Of a DNA stretch of 6,503 nucleotides, positions 1-6,220 are shown piece after piece (within the stretch, counting starts at the first letter, position 1; each line of letters starts with the position of its first letter). The translations under genes were made by a program, and so were the position numbers. Source of the stretch: an uncultured Bacteroidota bacterium (GTDB taxonomy: Bacteria; Bacteroidota; Bacteroidia; Flavobacteriales; Flavobacteriaceae); NCBI GenBank assembly GCA_903819815.1, contig CAIJFC010000232.1:1-6503 (forward strand), read 5' to 3'. Below the pieces are notes generated by a model. That model had not been told where the DNA came from and ran no database searches. It saw only the letters and a program-made list of their open reading frames with translations.

Positions 1-31
1 ATACGAATTTGTAGATAGTTTCTTTAAATAA
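1..31 (+). CDS. C-terminal tail of an upstream gene (partial)
   Basis: Reading from base 2, one frame is open to the window edge and gives Y-E-F-V-D-S-F-F-K followed by TAA at 29-31. The other two forward frames hit stops at 12-14 and 16-18, so this is the only frame that can carry an upstream coding region into the window. Nine residues are too few to name a family. The close spacing to the next start (ATG at 39) would suit an operon. It could equally be chance open sequence. Confidence 0.35.
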   Translation, partial: YEFVDSFFK

Positions 32-38
32 TTAGCTC

Positions 39-215
39 ATGAATTTTCCCTCAATGAAAAACATACCACCTATTTATTTGTACTTAATAAGTTTTCTATT
101 ATTTGTAATTTCCGATTTAATTAAAGAAAAAAGTCCGATTTTTTATGGAATATTATTTCCTGTTGGATCAATTTTCTTCCTTTTAGGACTTTATAATCGT
201 ATTTCAAAAAAGTAA
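39..215 (+). CDS. Small two-helix membrane protein (58 aa)
   Basis: An open frame runs from ATG at 39 to TAA at 213-215; an in-frame stop at 33-35 fixes the upstream limit. A second in-frame ATG at 54 would give 53 residues and is an equally possible start. The product has two hydrophobic stretches, roughly residues 11-27 and 34-51, joined by a short charged turn (DLIKEKSP), and ends in a basic tail (NRISKK). That pattern suggests a helical hairpin in the inner membrane with the tail in the cytoplasm. I recognise no functional family; it resembles the short hypothetical membrane proteins common in Flavobacterium. It starts 7 bases after the stop of the preceding frame, so translational coupling is possible. 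Its stop codon directly abuts the stop of the convergent serine hydrolase gene. Confidence 0.55.
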   Translation: MNFPSMKNIPPIYLYLISFLLFVISDLIKEKSPIFYGILFPVGSIFFLLGLYNRISKK

Positions 216-1307
216 TTACTGGTACAGTGCGTTGATTTTCTGCCAAAGGACTTCATCAAATGTTGAAAGTGCCAAATTAGCTGAATCTGCAGCGTCTCCC
301 ATTCGGATAACTACCATTTTTTTACTAGGAATAACGTAAATTTTCTGGTCGTCTTTCCCTAAAGCCATGTACATATCATTTGCTCCAGATGCAATTAAAC
401 TTCCATTAAATTGCAATTGAGTTTGAGGTAAACGGTAGTTCGCTTTGCCGTTTACCCACCATAAATAGCCATAAGCTAAATTGATGTTTTGTGAAGTAGT
501 TGTTGCTTGATTTAAATAGGCTGAATTAATAACTTGAGTACCATTCCAATTTCCATTATTTAGAGCTAGTAATCCAAATCTTGCCATACTTCTAGTGTTG
601 CTAAAATAGATTCGTAACCCTAAATTTGTACCCGTTCCATTGTACCAAAATCCTGTTGAACTCATCCCAATTTTATCTCTAAGTTTGGTATTGAAATAGT
701 TGTTCCATGTTTGTCCTGTAGCTTGTTCAACCACATCTTGAAGTTTTACATAAACATTATGATACGCCCATCTAGTTCCTGCATCAGCTAGATATTGAAG
801 GTTACTTGGAGCAACATCATCACCTAAAGTGTCATCTAATCCGGAATTCATTTTTAATAAATTTTTGCAAGTGATCAGGTTTTCTTTTGCTAATGGAGCA
901 CTTGTCCATCCTGTTCCTAAATAGTCAGAAACTTTATTATTGGTATTTATAAAACCTTCCTGTTCGGCAATTCCTGTTACAGTTGAGGTCAATGTTTTAC
1001 CGGCGCTATTCCATCTCCAAAGAGTTGTTGCAGTATGACCATTAAAATAATTTTCCATTACAATTCTACCATTCACAAGGATCATAAATGATTTAGTATT
1101 CTTTAATAATAAATAATCTAGCAAGGGCTGAACCGCATTTTGGTTCCAACCTAAAGAAGAAATAGATTGTGTTTCCCATGTATCCGTTCCATTGATTGGT
1201 GGGAAATACATAGTATTATAATTATTTTCAGAACCACTATTATTGTCGTTTGAACAATTGGTAAATACTATGATTAGCAGTAATATGAAAATCGATTTTT
1301 TAATCAT
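216..1307 (-). CDS. Lipoprotein serine hydrolase, beta-lactamase/class C esterase superfamily
   Basis: A 363-residue secreted hydrolase of the penicillin-binding-protein-like fold. Seen: residues 1-17 form a lipoprotein signal peptide (basic MIKK, hydrophobic core, then F-T-N-C), so Cys18 would be lipidated. The segment after it (S-N-D-N-N-S-G-S-E) is a flexible linker. SxxK is present as S-A-G-K at 101-104 (nucleophile Ser101, Lys104), and YxN as Y-H-N at 182-184. Y-G-Y-L-W-W at 279-284 and the ending I-Y-V-I-P-S-K-K-M-V-V-I are also typical of this superfamily. The third KTG/HxG box is not canonical: the matching stretch near 315-317 reads A-L-G. Family knowledge: such proteins are esterases, D-Ala peptidases or beta-lactamase relatives, and the substrate cannot be read from sequence. 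The start is well supported by the signal peptide. It is transcribed alone, divergently from the lipocalin-like lipoprotein gene, with a TAnnTTTG box just upstream. Confidence 0.9.
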   Translation of the reverse strand: MIKKSIFILLLIIVFTNCSNDNNSGSENNYNTMYFPPINGTDTWETQSISSLGWNQNAVQPLLDYLLLKNTKSFMILVNGRIVMENYFNGHTATTLWRWNSAGKTLTSTVTGIAEQEGFINTNNKVSDYLGTGWTSAPLAKENLITCKNLLKMNSGLDDTLGDDVAPSNLQYLADAGTRWAYHNVYVKLQDVVEQATGQTWNNYFNTKLRDKIGMSSTGFWYNGTGTNLGLRIYFSNTRSMARFGLLALNNGNWNGTQVINSAYLNQATTTSQNINLAYGYLWWVNGKANYRLPQTQLQFNGSLIASGANDMYMALGKDDQKIYVIPSKKMVVIRMGDAADSANLALSTFDEVLWQKINALYQ

Positions 1308-1327
1308 AATTCTATACTTTGTTGTTA

Positions 1328-1335
1328 CAAATATA
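1328..1335 (-). promoter_or_regulatory. -7 box of the serine hydrolase promoter
   Basis: On the minus strand the sequence reads TATATTTG, an exact match to the Bacteroidetes -7 consensus TAnnTTTG. It lies 20 bases upstream of the ATG at 1307, which is a normal leader length. I do not see a convincing TTG at the -33 distance, so the promoter would rest mainly on the -7 box. Confidence 0.5.
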
Positions 1336-1396
1336 AAAAAGTTTAAATGAAGTTGGATTTTTAAAAATAAATTAGAGTTTAAAAGCTATAAAAAAG

Positions 1397-1404
1397 TAAA
1401 TTTG
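1397..1404 (+). promoter_or_regulatory. -7 box of the lipocalin-like/DUF721 operon promoter
   Basis: TAAATTTG matches the Bacteroidetes -7 consensus TAnnTTTG and ends 16 bases before the ATG at 1421. The -33 region is weak: TTAG at 1372-1375 lies at about the right distance (21-base spacer) but is one base off TTTG. It is arranged back-to-back with the minus-strand box at 1328-1335. Confidence 0.5.
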
Positions 1405-1420
1405 TATAAATTACAATAAA

Positions 1421-1858
1421 ATGAAAAAAATTATTTCAATTGCTATTTTAATACTAATTTCAGCTTGTCAACAAAAAGTGACTTCCAATGATATTGTTAA
1501 TTTAAATGGCTATTGGGAAATTGAAAAGGTAGTTTTTTCTAATGGTTCTAAAAAACAATACACCTATAATGAAGCGTATGATTACTTTCAAATAAAAGAA
1601 AATGTAGGCTTTAGGAAGAAAGTAATGCCGCAATTGGATGGTCGTTTTTTAGTTAATAATCAATTAGAAAAAATAAAAATTACTTTTGAAAATGAGGAGG
1701 CCTATATCAATTACAGCACTCCTTTTGCAAAATGGAAAGAAAAAATTGAAGCCATTTCTAAAGATAAGTTAATTGTTATAAACGCGTCAAAAGCAGCCTA
1801 TCATTACAAAAAAGCTGCACCAATAAATATTTTAGGAGATGGCAAAACGACTAAATAA
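1421..1858 (+). CDS. Small lipocalin-like lipoprotein
   Basis: A 145-residue predicted lipoprotein. Residues 1-15 form a short signal peptide ending in I-S-A before Cys16, the probable lipidated residue. The mature part opens with L-N-G-Y-W-E-I-E-K-V (28-37), the G-x-W type N-terminal strand seen in lipocalin-like beta-barrel proteins of Bacteroidetes. Alternating polar and hydrophobic strands follow (for example K-I-K-I-T-F, A-Y-I-N-Y, K-L-I-V-I), consistent with a small beta-barrel. No catalytic motif is visible and the ligand is unknown. Right after the Cys the sequence is Q-Q-K-V-T, with no acidic cluster, so a periplasm-facing position is more likely than surface display. It is the first gene of a two-gene operon and overlaps the DUF721 gene by 20 bases in another frame. 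The lipocalin-like fold is inferred from pattern, not from an alignment. Confidence 0.8.
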   Translation: MKKIISIAILILISACQQKVTSNDIVNLNGYWEIEKVVFSNGSKKQYTYNEAYDYFQIKENVGFRKKVMPQLDGRFLVNNQLEKIKITFENEEAYINYSTPFAKWKEKIEAISKDKLIVINASKAAYHYKKAAPINILGDGKTTK

Positions 1859-2135
1859 CGAAAGTTCAATTGGTGATGTTTTAAAAGAAATCATCCAGAA
1901 CAATAAACTACAACCTGGAATTGATCAAATTTCTGTAAAAGAAGCGTGGGTTTCATTAATGGGAAATGGAGTCAATAGTTATACTAAAAATGTAACTTTA
2001 AAAGGGGAAACTTTGTATGTTGAATTGTCTTCTTCTGTTTTGAGAGAAGAATTGAGTCATGGAAAATCTAAGATTATTTCCATGATAAATGAAGAATTAA
2101 AACGCGAACTAGTAAAAAATATAATTCTCAGATAA
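1839..2135 (+). CDS. DUF721 (DciA-like) protein
   Basis: A 98-residue cytoplasmic protein of the DUF721 family. Seen: the family pattern of an N-terminal helix (S-I-G-D-V-L-K-E-I-I), then V-K-E-A-W-V-S-L-M-G (33-42, with Trp37 and Gly42), then the core L-Y-V-E-L-S-S-S-V-L-R-E-E-L (59-72), and K-S-K-I-I-S-M-I-N-E-E-L (77-87) before a short C-terminal strand. Family knowledge: DUF721 includes DciA, the ancestral loader of the replicative helicase DnaB, and Bacteroidetes versions are this short single-domain form. A helicase-loading role here is inferred from the family only. The start lies inside the end of the lipoprotein gene, which implies translational coupling. AGGAG stands directly against the ATG with no spacer, too close to act as a normal ribosome binding site for this start. 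The terminator at 2156-2184 closes the operon. Confidence 0.88.
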   Translation: MAKRLNNESSIGDVLKEIIQNNKLQPGIDQISVKEAWVSLMGNGVNSYTKNVTLKGETLYVELSSSVLREELSHGKSKIISMINEELKRELVKNIILR

Positions 2136-2155
2136 TTAACCCTTAGAGCAAAAAA

Positions 2156-2184
2156 AAAATCCCGTTTCATTGAAACGGGATTTT
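2156..2184. terminator. Bidirectional Rho-independent terminator between the DUF721 gene and ndk
   Basis: A 13-bp perfect stem (arms 2156-2168 and 2172-2184) with an ATT loop. The GC-rich part is TCCCGTTTC/GAAACGGGA, flanked by an A-tract on the left and a T-tract on the right. This gives a U-run in both directions, so it can end the + operon and the convergent ndk transcript. It lies in the 68-base gap between the two stop codons. Confidence 0.92.
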
Positions 2185-2203
2185 ATATTTTATAAGAATT
2201 CGA

Positions 2204-2623
2204 TTAGAATTGCTCTCTTCCAGCAAAGTGGAATGCACTTTCTATTGCAGCATTTTCGTCGCTATCAGAACCGTGAACGGCATTTTCTCCAATAGAAGTA
2301 GCATACGCTTTTCTTATGGTACCTTCAGCAGCATCAGCAGGATTGGTAGCGCCAATTAACACTCTAAAATCTTCAACTGCGTTTTCTTTTTCTAATATTG
2401 CAGCAACAATTGGTCCTCTTGACATAAATTCTACTAATTCTCCGTAGAAAGGTCTTGCAGCGTGAACAGCATAAAATGCTTGAGCATCAGCCACAGTTAA
2501 TTGAGTTAATTTCAAAGAGACAATTTTAAAACCTCCGTTGGTAATCATTGCTAAAATGTTCCCGATGTGTCCGTTTGCAACAGCATCTGGTTTAATCATT
2601 GTAAATGTTCTATTTGTAGCCAT
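2204..2623 (-). CDS. ndk: Nucleoside diphosphate kinase
   Basis: Ndk moves the gamma phosphate from ATP to nucleoside diphosphates, through a phospho-histidine, to balance the NTP and dNTP pools in the cytoplasm. At 139 residues it has the usual bacterial length. Visible landmarks: N-terminal R-T-F-T-M-I-K-P-D-A (5-14) with Lys11, Tyr51 in A-F-Y-A-V-H, Arg87 and Thr93 (F-R-V-L-I-G-A-T-N-P), Arg104 (G-T-I-R), Asn114, and the active-site box N-A-V-H-G-S-D-S with His117. All known catalytic and nucleotide-binding positions are present, so it should be active. The start at MATNRTF fits the family. It has its own promoter in the gap to bshC and shares the bidirectional terminator with the DUF721 operon. 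Confidence 0.98.
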   Translation of the reverse strand: MATNRTFTMIKPDAVANGHIGNILAMITNGGFKIVSLKLTQLTVADAQAFYAVHAARPFYGELVEFMSRGPIVAAILEKENAVEDFRVLIGATNPADAAEGTIRKAYATSIGENAVHGSDSDENAAIESAFHFAGREQF

Positions 2624-2645
2624 TTTGTTTTTTATAAATTTTTTG

Positions 2646-2675
2646 CAAAAATAAGATATTTTTAACGAATTCCAA
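2646..2675 (-). promoter_or_regulatory. ndk promoter (Bacteroidetes sigma-A type)
   Basis: On the minus strand the -33 element TTG (2673-2675) is followed after 19 bases by TATTTTTG (2646-2653), an exact TAnnTTTG match. The -7 box ends 22 bases before the ndk ATG. It fills the 63-base gap after bshC, so ndk need not depend on read-through from bshC. Confidence 0.65.
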
Positions 2676-2686
2676 TTATTATCTGT

Positions 2687-4276
2687 CTATAATGTTAGAA
2701 TCGTAAAATTATTATCTAAAGGTTTTAATTCATTATATAAATTTGAAATCAGTGCTTTTCCTGTTTCCAAATAAAATTCTGAAAAATTAGCATGTCTTTC
2801 TTGCAAACTTTGATTTGGGAATAGTTCATTTTGCAAGTTGGTGATTCGATTTAATTCCAATTCGTATTTCTTTTTTTGAGCTTTCAAAAATCGCTTTTCT
2901 AAATTCTCTAATCCTTTTATTTGCTTAGCTTCTTGCGCTTTTACCGCTCCCAAAAAAGATTTATCGGTTTGATTTGCAATGGTATGTAAATCTGAGAATT
3001 GCTTTTGCAATGCAATTTTCTGCTCTGAAAAATCAATTGGAATTTCAGCTATTTCGTTTACTTTGCTATTAATTAAAGCCTCTTGTTTTGCAAATAATTG
3101 CTCCCAATTCAGTTGCAGTTTTTCCATTTTATCCTTTTGTTTTTTGGAAACTAAAAGGGCTGAATTTCTTAATAATAAAATAGGAAAGGTGCATTTATAA
3201 GCTTCAAATGTTGTTTTTAATTCTAGCCAATACGCAATTTCTCCACCGCCGCCAATGTAACCTAAATTTGGTAAAATTACTTCTTGATATAAAGGTCTTA
3301 GAATTACATTGGGGCTAAATTTTTCAGGTTTTGTTTCTAATAATTCTAATAATCCATTTTGTGAAAAGGTAGTTTTGGTATTGTTTATTTTGAAAACACC
3401 CTCTTCAAATAATATTCGTTCACGTAAATTATCCTCTATATAAAACAGATTTATCTCTCGAGGATTTACTTGCGTTGGATATTTTTTTAGTTCAACCAAT
3501 GTTTCGCTAACCTTTTTATAAGAGGTGTTTTGTAATAACTCTTCTTTGATATAAGGAATAAATTGTCTTTTTAATTGAGAATTATCAGCATCTATGATTA
3601 CCAAACCGTAGGATCCAAATAGTTCATTCGCCAATTTACGAGTGGCATTTGCTAACGTATCTATATTCGCATAAGCGCTTTCAAACAGTTTTTTTATTTC
3701 GATGGCATTCGAACCTGACCCTAATTCTTTTTCAAAAATTGATAGTATTTCTTGAAGTCCTTCAGTTGATAATCTTCCCACTGGTCCAGTACTTTCTTTG
3801 TTCCATTTGAATTTCTTATCTTTAAAATTAAAGTAATTTATTTCTTCAAAATCGTGGTCTTCTGTTGCCATCCAATAAATAGGAACAAAATTATAGTTAG
3901 GATATTTTATCTTTAATTCCTCAGTTAATTTAATGGTTGAAATTATTTTATATAAAAAATATAAAGGCCCAGTGAATAAATTTAGCTGATGACCAGTGGT
4001 AATTGTGAATGTATTTTCTTCTAAAATTGAGGCAATATTGTTCTTAGTTAATTCCGATACTGAAATGTTTTCATATTGTTCATTTAAAACAGTCACCACT
4101 ATTTCTCTAATGTTCGAATTGAAATTTTGCTGTTTTTCCTTAATCTGATTTTCGAAATTTTCAATTATTGGGAATCGATTATAAAATGATTGCAAGCTGG
4201 ATTCCTGATTTAAATAATCATTCATCATAGGAGTGAAATATCCTGAATTTTGATAGCTGATACAATCTGTTGGCAT
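2687..4276 (-). CDS. bshC: Putative cysteine ligase BshC, bacillithiol biosynthesis
   Basis: BshC performs the last step of bacillithiol synthesis, adding cysteine to GlcN-malate in the cytoplasm. From the start chosen here the protein has 529 residues, normal for the family. Seen: N-terminal M-P-T-D-C-I-S-Y-Q-N-S-G-Y-F, the T-T-G-H-Q-L-N-L-F-T-G-P-L-Y motif (93-106), F-V-P-I-Y-W-M-A-T-E-D-H-D-F-E-E-I-N (130-147), and P-N-V-I-L-R-P-L-Y-Q-E (322-332) leading into G-Y-I-G-G-G-G-E-I-A-Y-W (339-350). The C-terminal third is charged and helical, the expected coiled coil. The frame stays open to an ATG at 4318, adding M-Y-C-F-F-C-N-L-A-K-N-K-F-S, but that stretch is foreign to the family, so I place the start at 4276. 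The partner genes bshA and bshB are not in this window. It lies upstream of ndk in the same direction. No clear promoter is seen; a near match (minus-strand TAATTTAG, 4294-4301) lacks a well-spaced TTG. Confidence 0.93.
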   Translation of the reverse strand: MPTDCISYQNSGYFTPMMNDYLNQESSLQSFYNRFPIIENFENQIKEKQQNFNSNIREIVVTVLNEQYENISVSELTKNNIASILEENTFTITTGHQLNLFTGPLYFLYKIISTIKLTEELKIKYPNYNFVPIYWMATEDHDFEEINYFNFKDKKFKWNKESTGPVGRLSTEGLQEILSIFEKELGSGSNAIEIKKLFESAYANIDTLANATRKLANELFGSYGLVIIDADNSQLKRQFIPYIKEELLQNTSYKKVSETLVELKKYPTQVNPREINLFYIEDNLRERILFEEGVFKINNTKTTFSQNGLLELLETKPEKFSPNVILRPLYQEVILPNLGYIGGGGEIAYWLELKTTFEAYKCTFPILLLRNSALLVSKKQKDKMEKLQLNWEQLFAKQEALINSKVNEIAEIPIDFSEQKIALQKQFSDLHTIANQTDKSFLGAVKAQEAKQIKGLENLEKRFLKAQKKKYELELNRITNLQNELFPNQSLQERHANFSEFYLETGKALISNLYNELKPLDNNFTILTL

Positions 4277-4385
4277 AGAAAATTTATTTTTTGCTAAATT
4301 ACAAAAAAAGCAATACAATTTGTTGTGTATTCATATTAGTAATTAGATATTTGCAAGAGTATTTAGACAATAATAGAATTAATAT

Positions 4386-4420
4386 TTTGGCTTAATAGCT
4401 GAATAGGAACTGTAATTTTG
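4386..4420 (+). promoter_or_regulatory. Candidate promoter of the exported alpha/beta hydrolase gene
   Basis: TTTG at 4386-4389 and TAATTTTG at 4413-4420 fit the Bacteroidetes -33/-7 pattern with a 23-base spacer, at the long end of the accepted range. The start codon is 112 bases further on, which would leave a long leader. No better box is visible closer to 4532, so this is a tentative call. The rest of the divergent spacer (4277-4531) is AT-rich without obvious structure. Confidence 0.35.
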
Positions 4421-4531
4421 AGTTTAAATGTTTTGAAAACCTCAATTTTTTTAAGATTTACCACTTTAATTTTAATTTACTAATAATTTATTTTTACCCA
4501 ATTTATAAGAAACTCAAAAATCAAATTTTAC

Positions 4532-5935
4532 ATGAAAAAAATTATCACATTTATTTTAGTATTTTGCTCAATTTTAACTGTTTTTAGTCAAGATATTACA
4601 GGTACTTGGAACGGAATATTAAAAGTTCAAGGAATGCAATTGAGTTTGGTTTTTCATATCAATAAAACCGAAAATGGGTTTTCTTCAAAAATGGATAGTC
4701 CTGATCAAAAAGCATTTGGAATCCCGGTTACAACAACTAATTTTGAGAATTTGAAGTTGAAAATTGCTATTGCAAATGCCGGAATTGAATACGAAGGTGT
4801 TTTAGGTTCTGATGGAAGTATCATTGGAAATTTTAAACAATCCGGACAAACTTTTCCGATGAATTTATCGAAAGGAAAAGTAGAAAAAGAAATAATTAAA
4901 CGCCCACAAGAACCTCAAAAACCGTATTCCTATTACACAGAAGAGGTTGTTTTTGAAAATAAGGGTGCAAATATAAATCTTGCAGGAACTTTATCATTAC
5001 CCACAAAAGAGGGTGTTTTTCCGGCTGTAATATTAATAACCGGAAGTGGCGCTCAAAATAGAGACGAAGAGTTATTAGGACACAAACCCTTTTTACTAAT
5101 TGCTGATTATTTAACCAAAAACGGAATTGCCGTTTTTCGATTTGACGATAGAGGGACGGCCTCTTCTAAAGGGAATTTCAAAACGGCAACAACATTAGAT
5201 TTTGCCACAGATGTAGAAGCAGCTTTAGAATTTTTAAAAACAAGAAAAGAAATAGACCAAAAGAAAATAGGATTAATTGGTCATAGCGAAGGTGGAATCA
5301 TTGCTCCAATGGTAGCTAATAAATCAAAAAATGTATCGTTTATAATATTATTAGCAGGAACTGGAATTCCGGGTGATGAACTATTATTGTTACAACAAGA
5401 ATTGATTGGTAGCGCTTCGGGAATATCTGAAGCAGACTTAAAAAAATCAAAAATTGCAAATACAGAAGTTTTTGGAATGGTAAAAAAAGCTACGAATTCA
5501 GATCAAATGAAAAAAGATATAACAGAATTGATAACTAAATCAATTAAGGCAGATTCAAAGGATAAAATTCCAGATGGGATTACCGAATCTGACTTTATAG
5601 ATAGGCAAGTAAGCCAAATAACTAGCCCTTGGATGCAATTTTTTATTAAATACAATCCCGCTTTGGCTTTAGAAAAAGTTAAATGCCCCGTATTAGCATT
5701 AAATGGAGATAAAGACATGCAAGTTCCATCAAAAGTAAATTTAGAGGCAATAAATAATGCCCTTACAAAAGGAGGAAATAAGAAAGTTACTATAAAAGAA
5801 TTACCAAATTTGAATCATTTATTTCAAGAATGCAAAACGGGTGCACCTCAAGAATATTCAGAAATCGAACAAACATTTTCACCTTTGGCATTGACTGAAA
5901 TATTAAATTGGATTCAAATTCAAACTAAGAAATAA
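4532..5935 (+). CDS. Exported alpha/beta hydrolase with N-terminal beta domain
   Basis: A 467-residue predicted serine hydrolase, probably periplasmic or secreted. Residues 1-20 form a Sec signal peptide (M-K-K, hydrophobic core, ending V-F-S-Q before D-I-T-G). Residues about 21-115 form a small beta-rich domain beginning G-T-W-N-G-I-L, a module often found before this hydrolase type in Bacteroidetes. The alpha/beta hydrolase domain starts near 135. It shows an oxyanion-side G-S-G (171-173), D-D-R-G (205-208), the nucleophile elbow G-H-S-E-G-G with Ser252, the acid in N-G-D-K-D-M-Q-V (Asp395), and L-N-H-L-F-Q with His429. The triad Ser252-Asp395-His429 is therefore complete. A helical lid-like insert lies at about 285-370. 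Substrate is unknown; acyl esters or peptides are possible. There is no Shine-Dalgarno sequence at the start, but the signal peptide supports it. It appears to be a single-gene unit. Confidence 0.92.
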   Translation: MKKIITFILVFCSILTVFSQDITGTWNGILKVQGMQLSLVFHINKTENGFSSKMDSPDQKAFGIPVTTTNFENLKLKIAIANAGIEYEGVLGSDGSIIGNFKQSGQTFPMNLSKGKVEKEIIKRPQEPQKPYSYYTEEVVFENKGANINLAGTLSLPTKEGVFPAVILITGSGAQNRDEELLGHKPFLLIADYLTKNGIAVFRFDDRGTASSKGNFKTATTLDFATDVEAALEFLKTRKEIDQKKIGLIGHSEGGIIAPMVANKSKNVSFIILLAGTGIPGDELLLLQQELIGSASGISEADLKKSKIANTEVFGMVKKATNSDQMKKDITELITKSIKADSKDKIPDGITESDFIDRQVSQITSPWMQFFIKYNPALALEKVKCPVLALNGDKDMQVPSKVNLEAINNALTKGGNKKVTIKELPNLNHLFQECKTGAPQEYSEIEQTFSPLALTEILNWIQIQTKK

Positions 5936-5970
5936 GCTTAATCGTTAAGGTGTAATTTAAGTTATAATAA

Positions 5971-6094
5971 TTTTACCACGAATTTTCGAATTTTTTACAA
6001 TTCATTTTACGATTTAATTGGTCCCGAGAATTCGGGATCATCAAAGATGAACTAATTTCTCCCTTTTTTAGCTATTTGAAAATTCGTGGCAAAA
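5971..6094. repeat. Nested inverted-repeat element in the intergenic region
   Basis: The outer arms CCACGAATTTTC (5976-5987) and GAAAATTCGTGG (6078-6089) are perfect 12-base inverted repeats. With one mismatch and one G-T pair they extend to 5971-5991 and 6074-6094. Inside is a second hairpin, TGGTCCCGA (6019-6027) against TCGGGATCA (6032-6040) with a GAAT loop. No reading frame is evident in between. The arrangement resembles a small non-coding repeat unit (MITE- or REP-like) rather than a plain terminator, since no T-run follows the inner stem. It may still help end transcription of the upstream hydrolase gene. Confidence 0.6.
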
Positions 6095-6176
6095 AGAAAA
6101 AAATAATAAAATTTTTTAATAATAACCTAGATCAAACTTAATTATTTATAGACTAATGGGTTTTGAAATTTGATTA

Positions 6177-6205
6177 TTGAGTTCGTTTTATTTTAGTTAT
6201 TTTTG
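6177..6205 (+). promoter_or_regulatory. Promoter of the radical SAM-type gene
   Basis: TTG at 6177-6179, an 18-base spacer, then TATTTTTG at 6198-6205 (exact TAnnTTTG). Transcription should begin around 6210-6213, only about ten bases before the TTG start codon at 6221, so the leader would be very short. Confidence 0.6.
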
Positions 6206-6220
6206 TCAAAAACAAATTAA

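Noticed and set aside
2979..3200. A 73-codon + frame inside bshC
   Set aside because: It lies wholly antisense to the strongly supported bshC gene and its Cys/Phe/Ser-rich translation looks like the complement of a Lys/Glu-rich coiled coil. It has no promoter or family resemblance.
2204..4276. ndk and bshC as a single operon
   Set aside because: They are codirectional with a 63-base gap, but a complete promoter for ndk lies in that gap and their functions are unrelated; read-through is possible but not required.
5503..5718. A 71-codon - frame inside the exported alpha/beta hydrolase gene
   Set aside because: It is antisense to a clear coding region that contains the lid and part of the triad; no independent coding evidence is seen.
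5937..5949. CTTAA/TTAAG short hairpin right after the alpha/beta hydrolase stop
   Set aside because: The stem has only five weak pairs and no T-run follows, so it is not a credible terminator.
6111..6143. AT-rich, roughly palindromic stretch around AATAATAAAATTTTTTAATA
   Set aside because: Symmetry of this kind is expected by chance in such AT-rich spacer DNA; there is no GC core or repeat of the arms elsewhere in the window.
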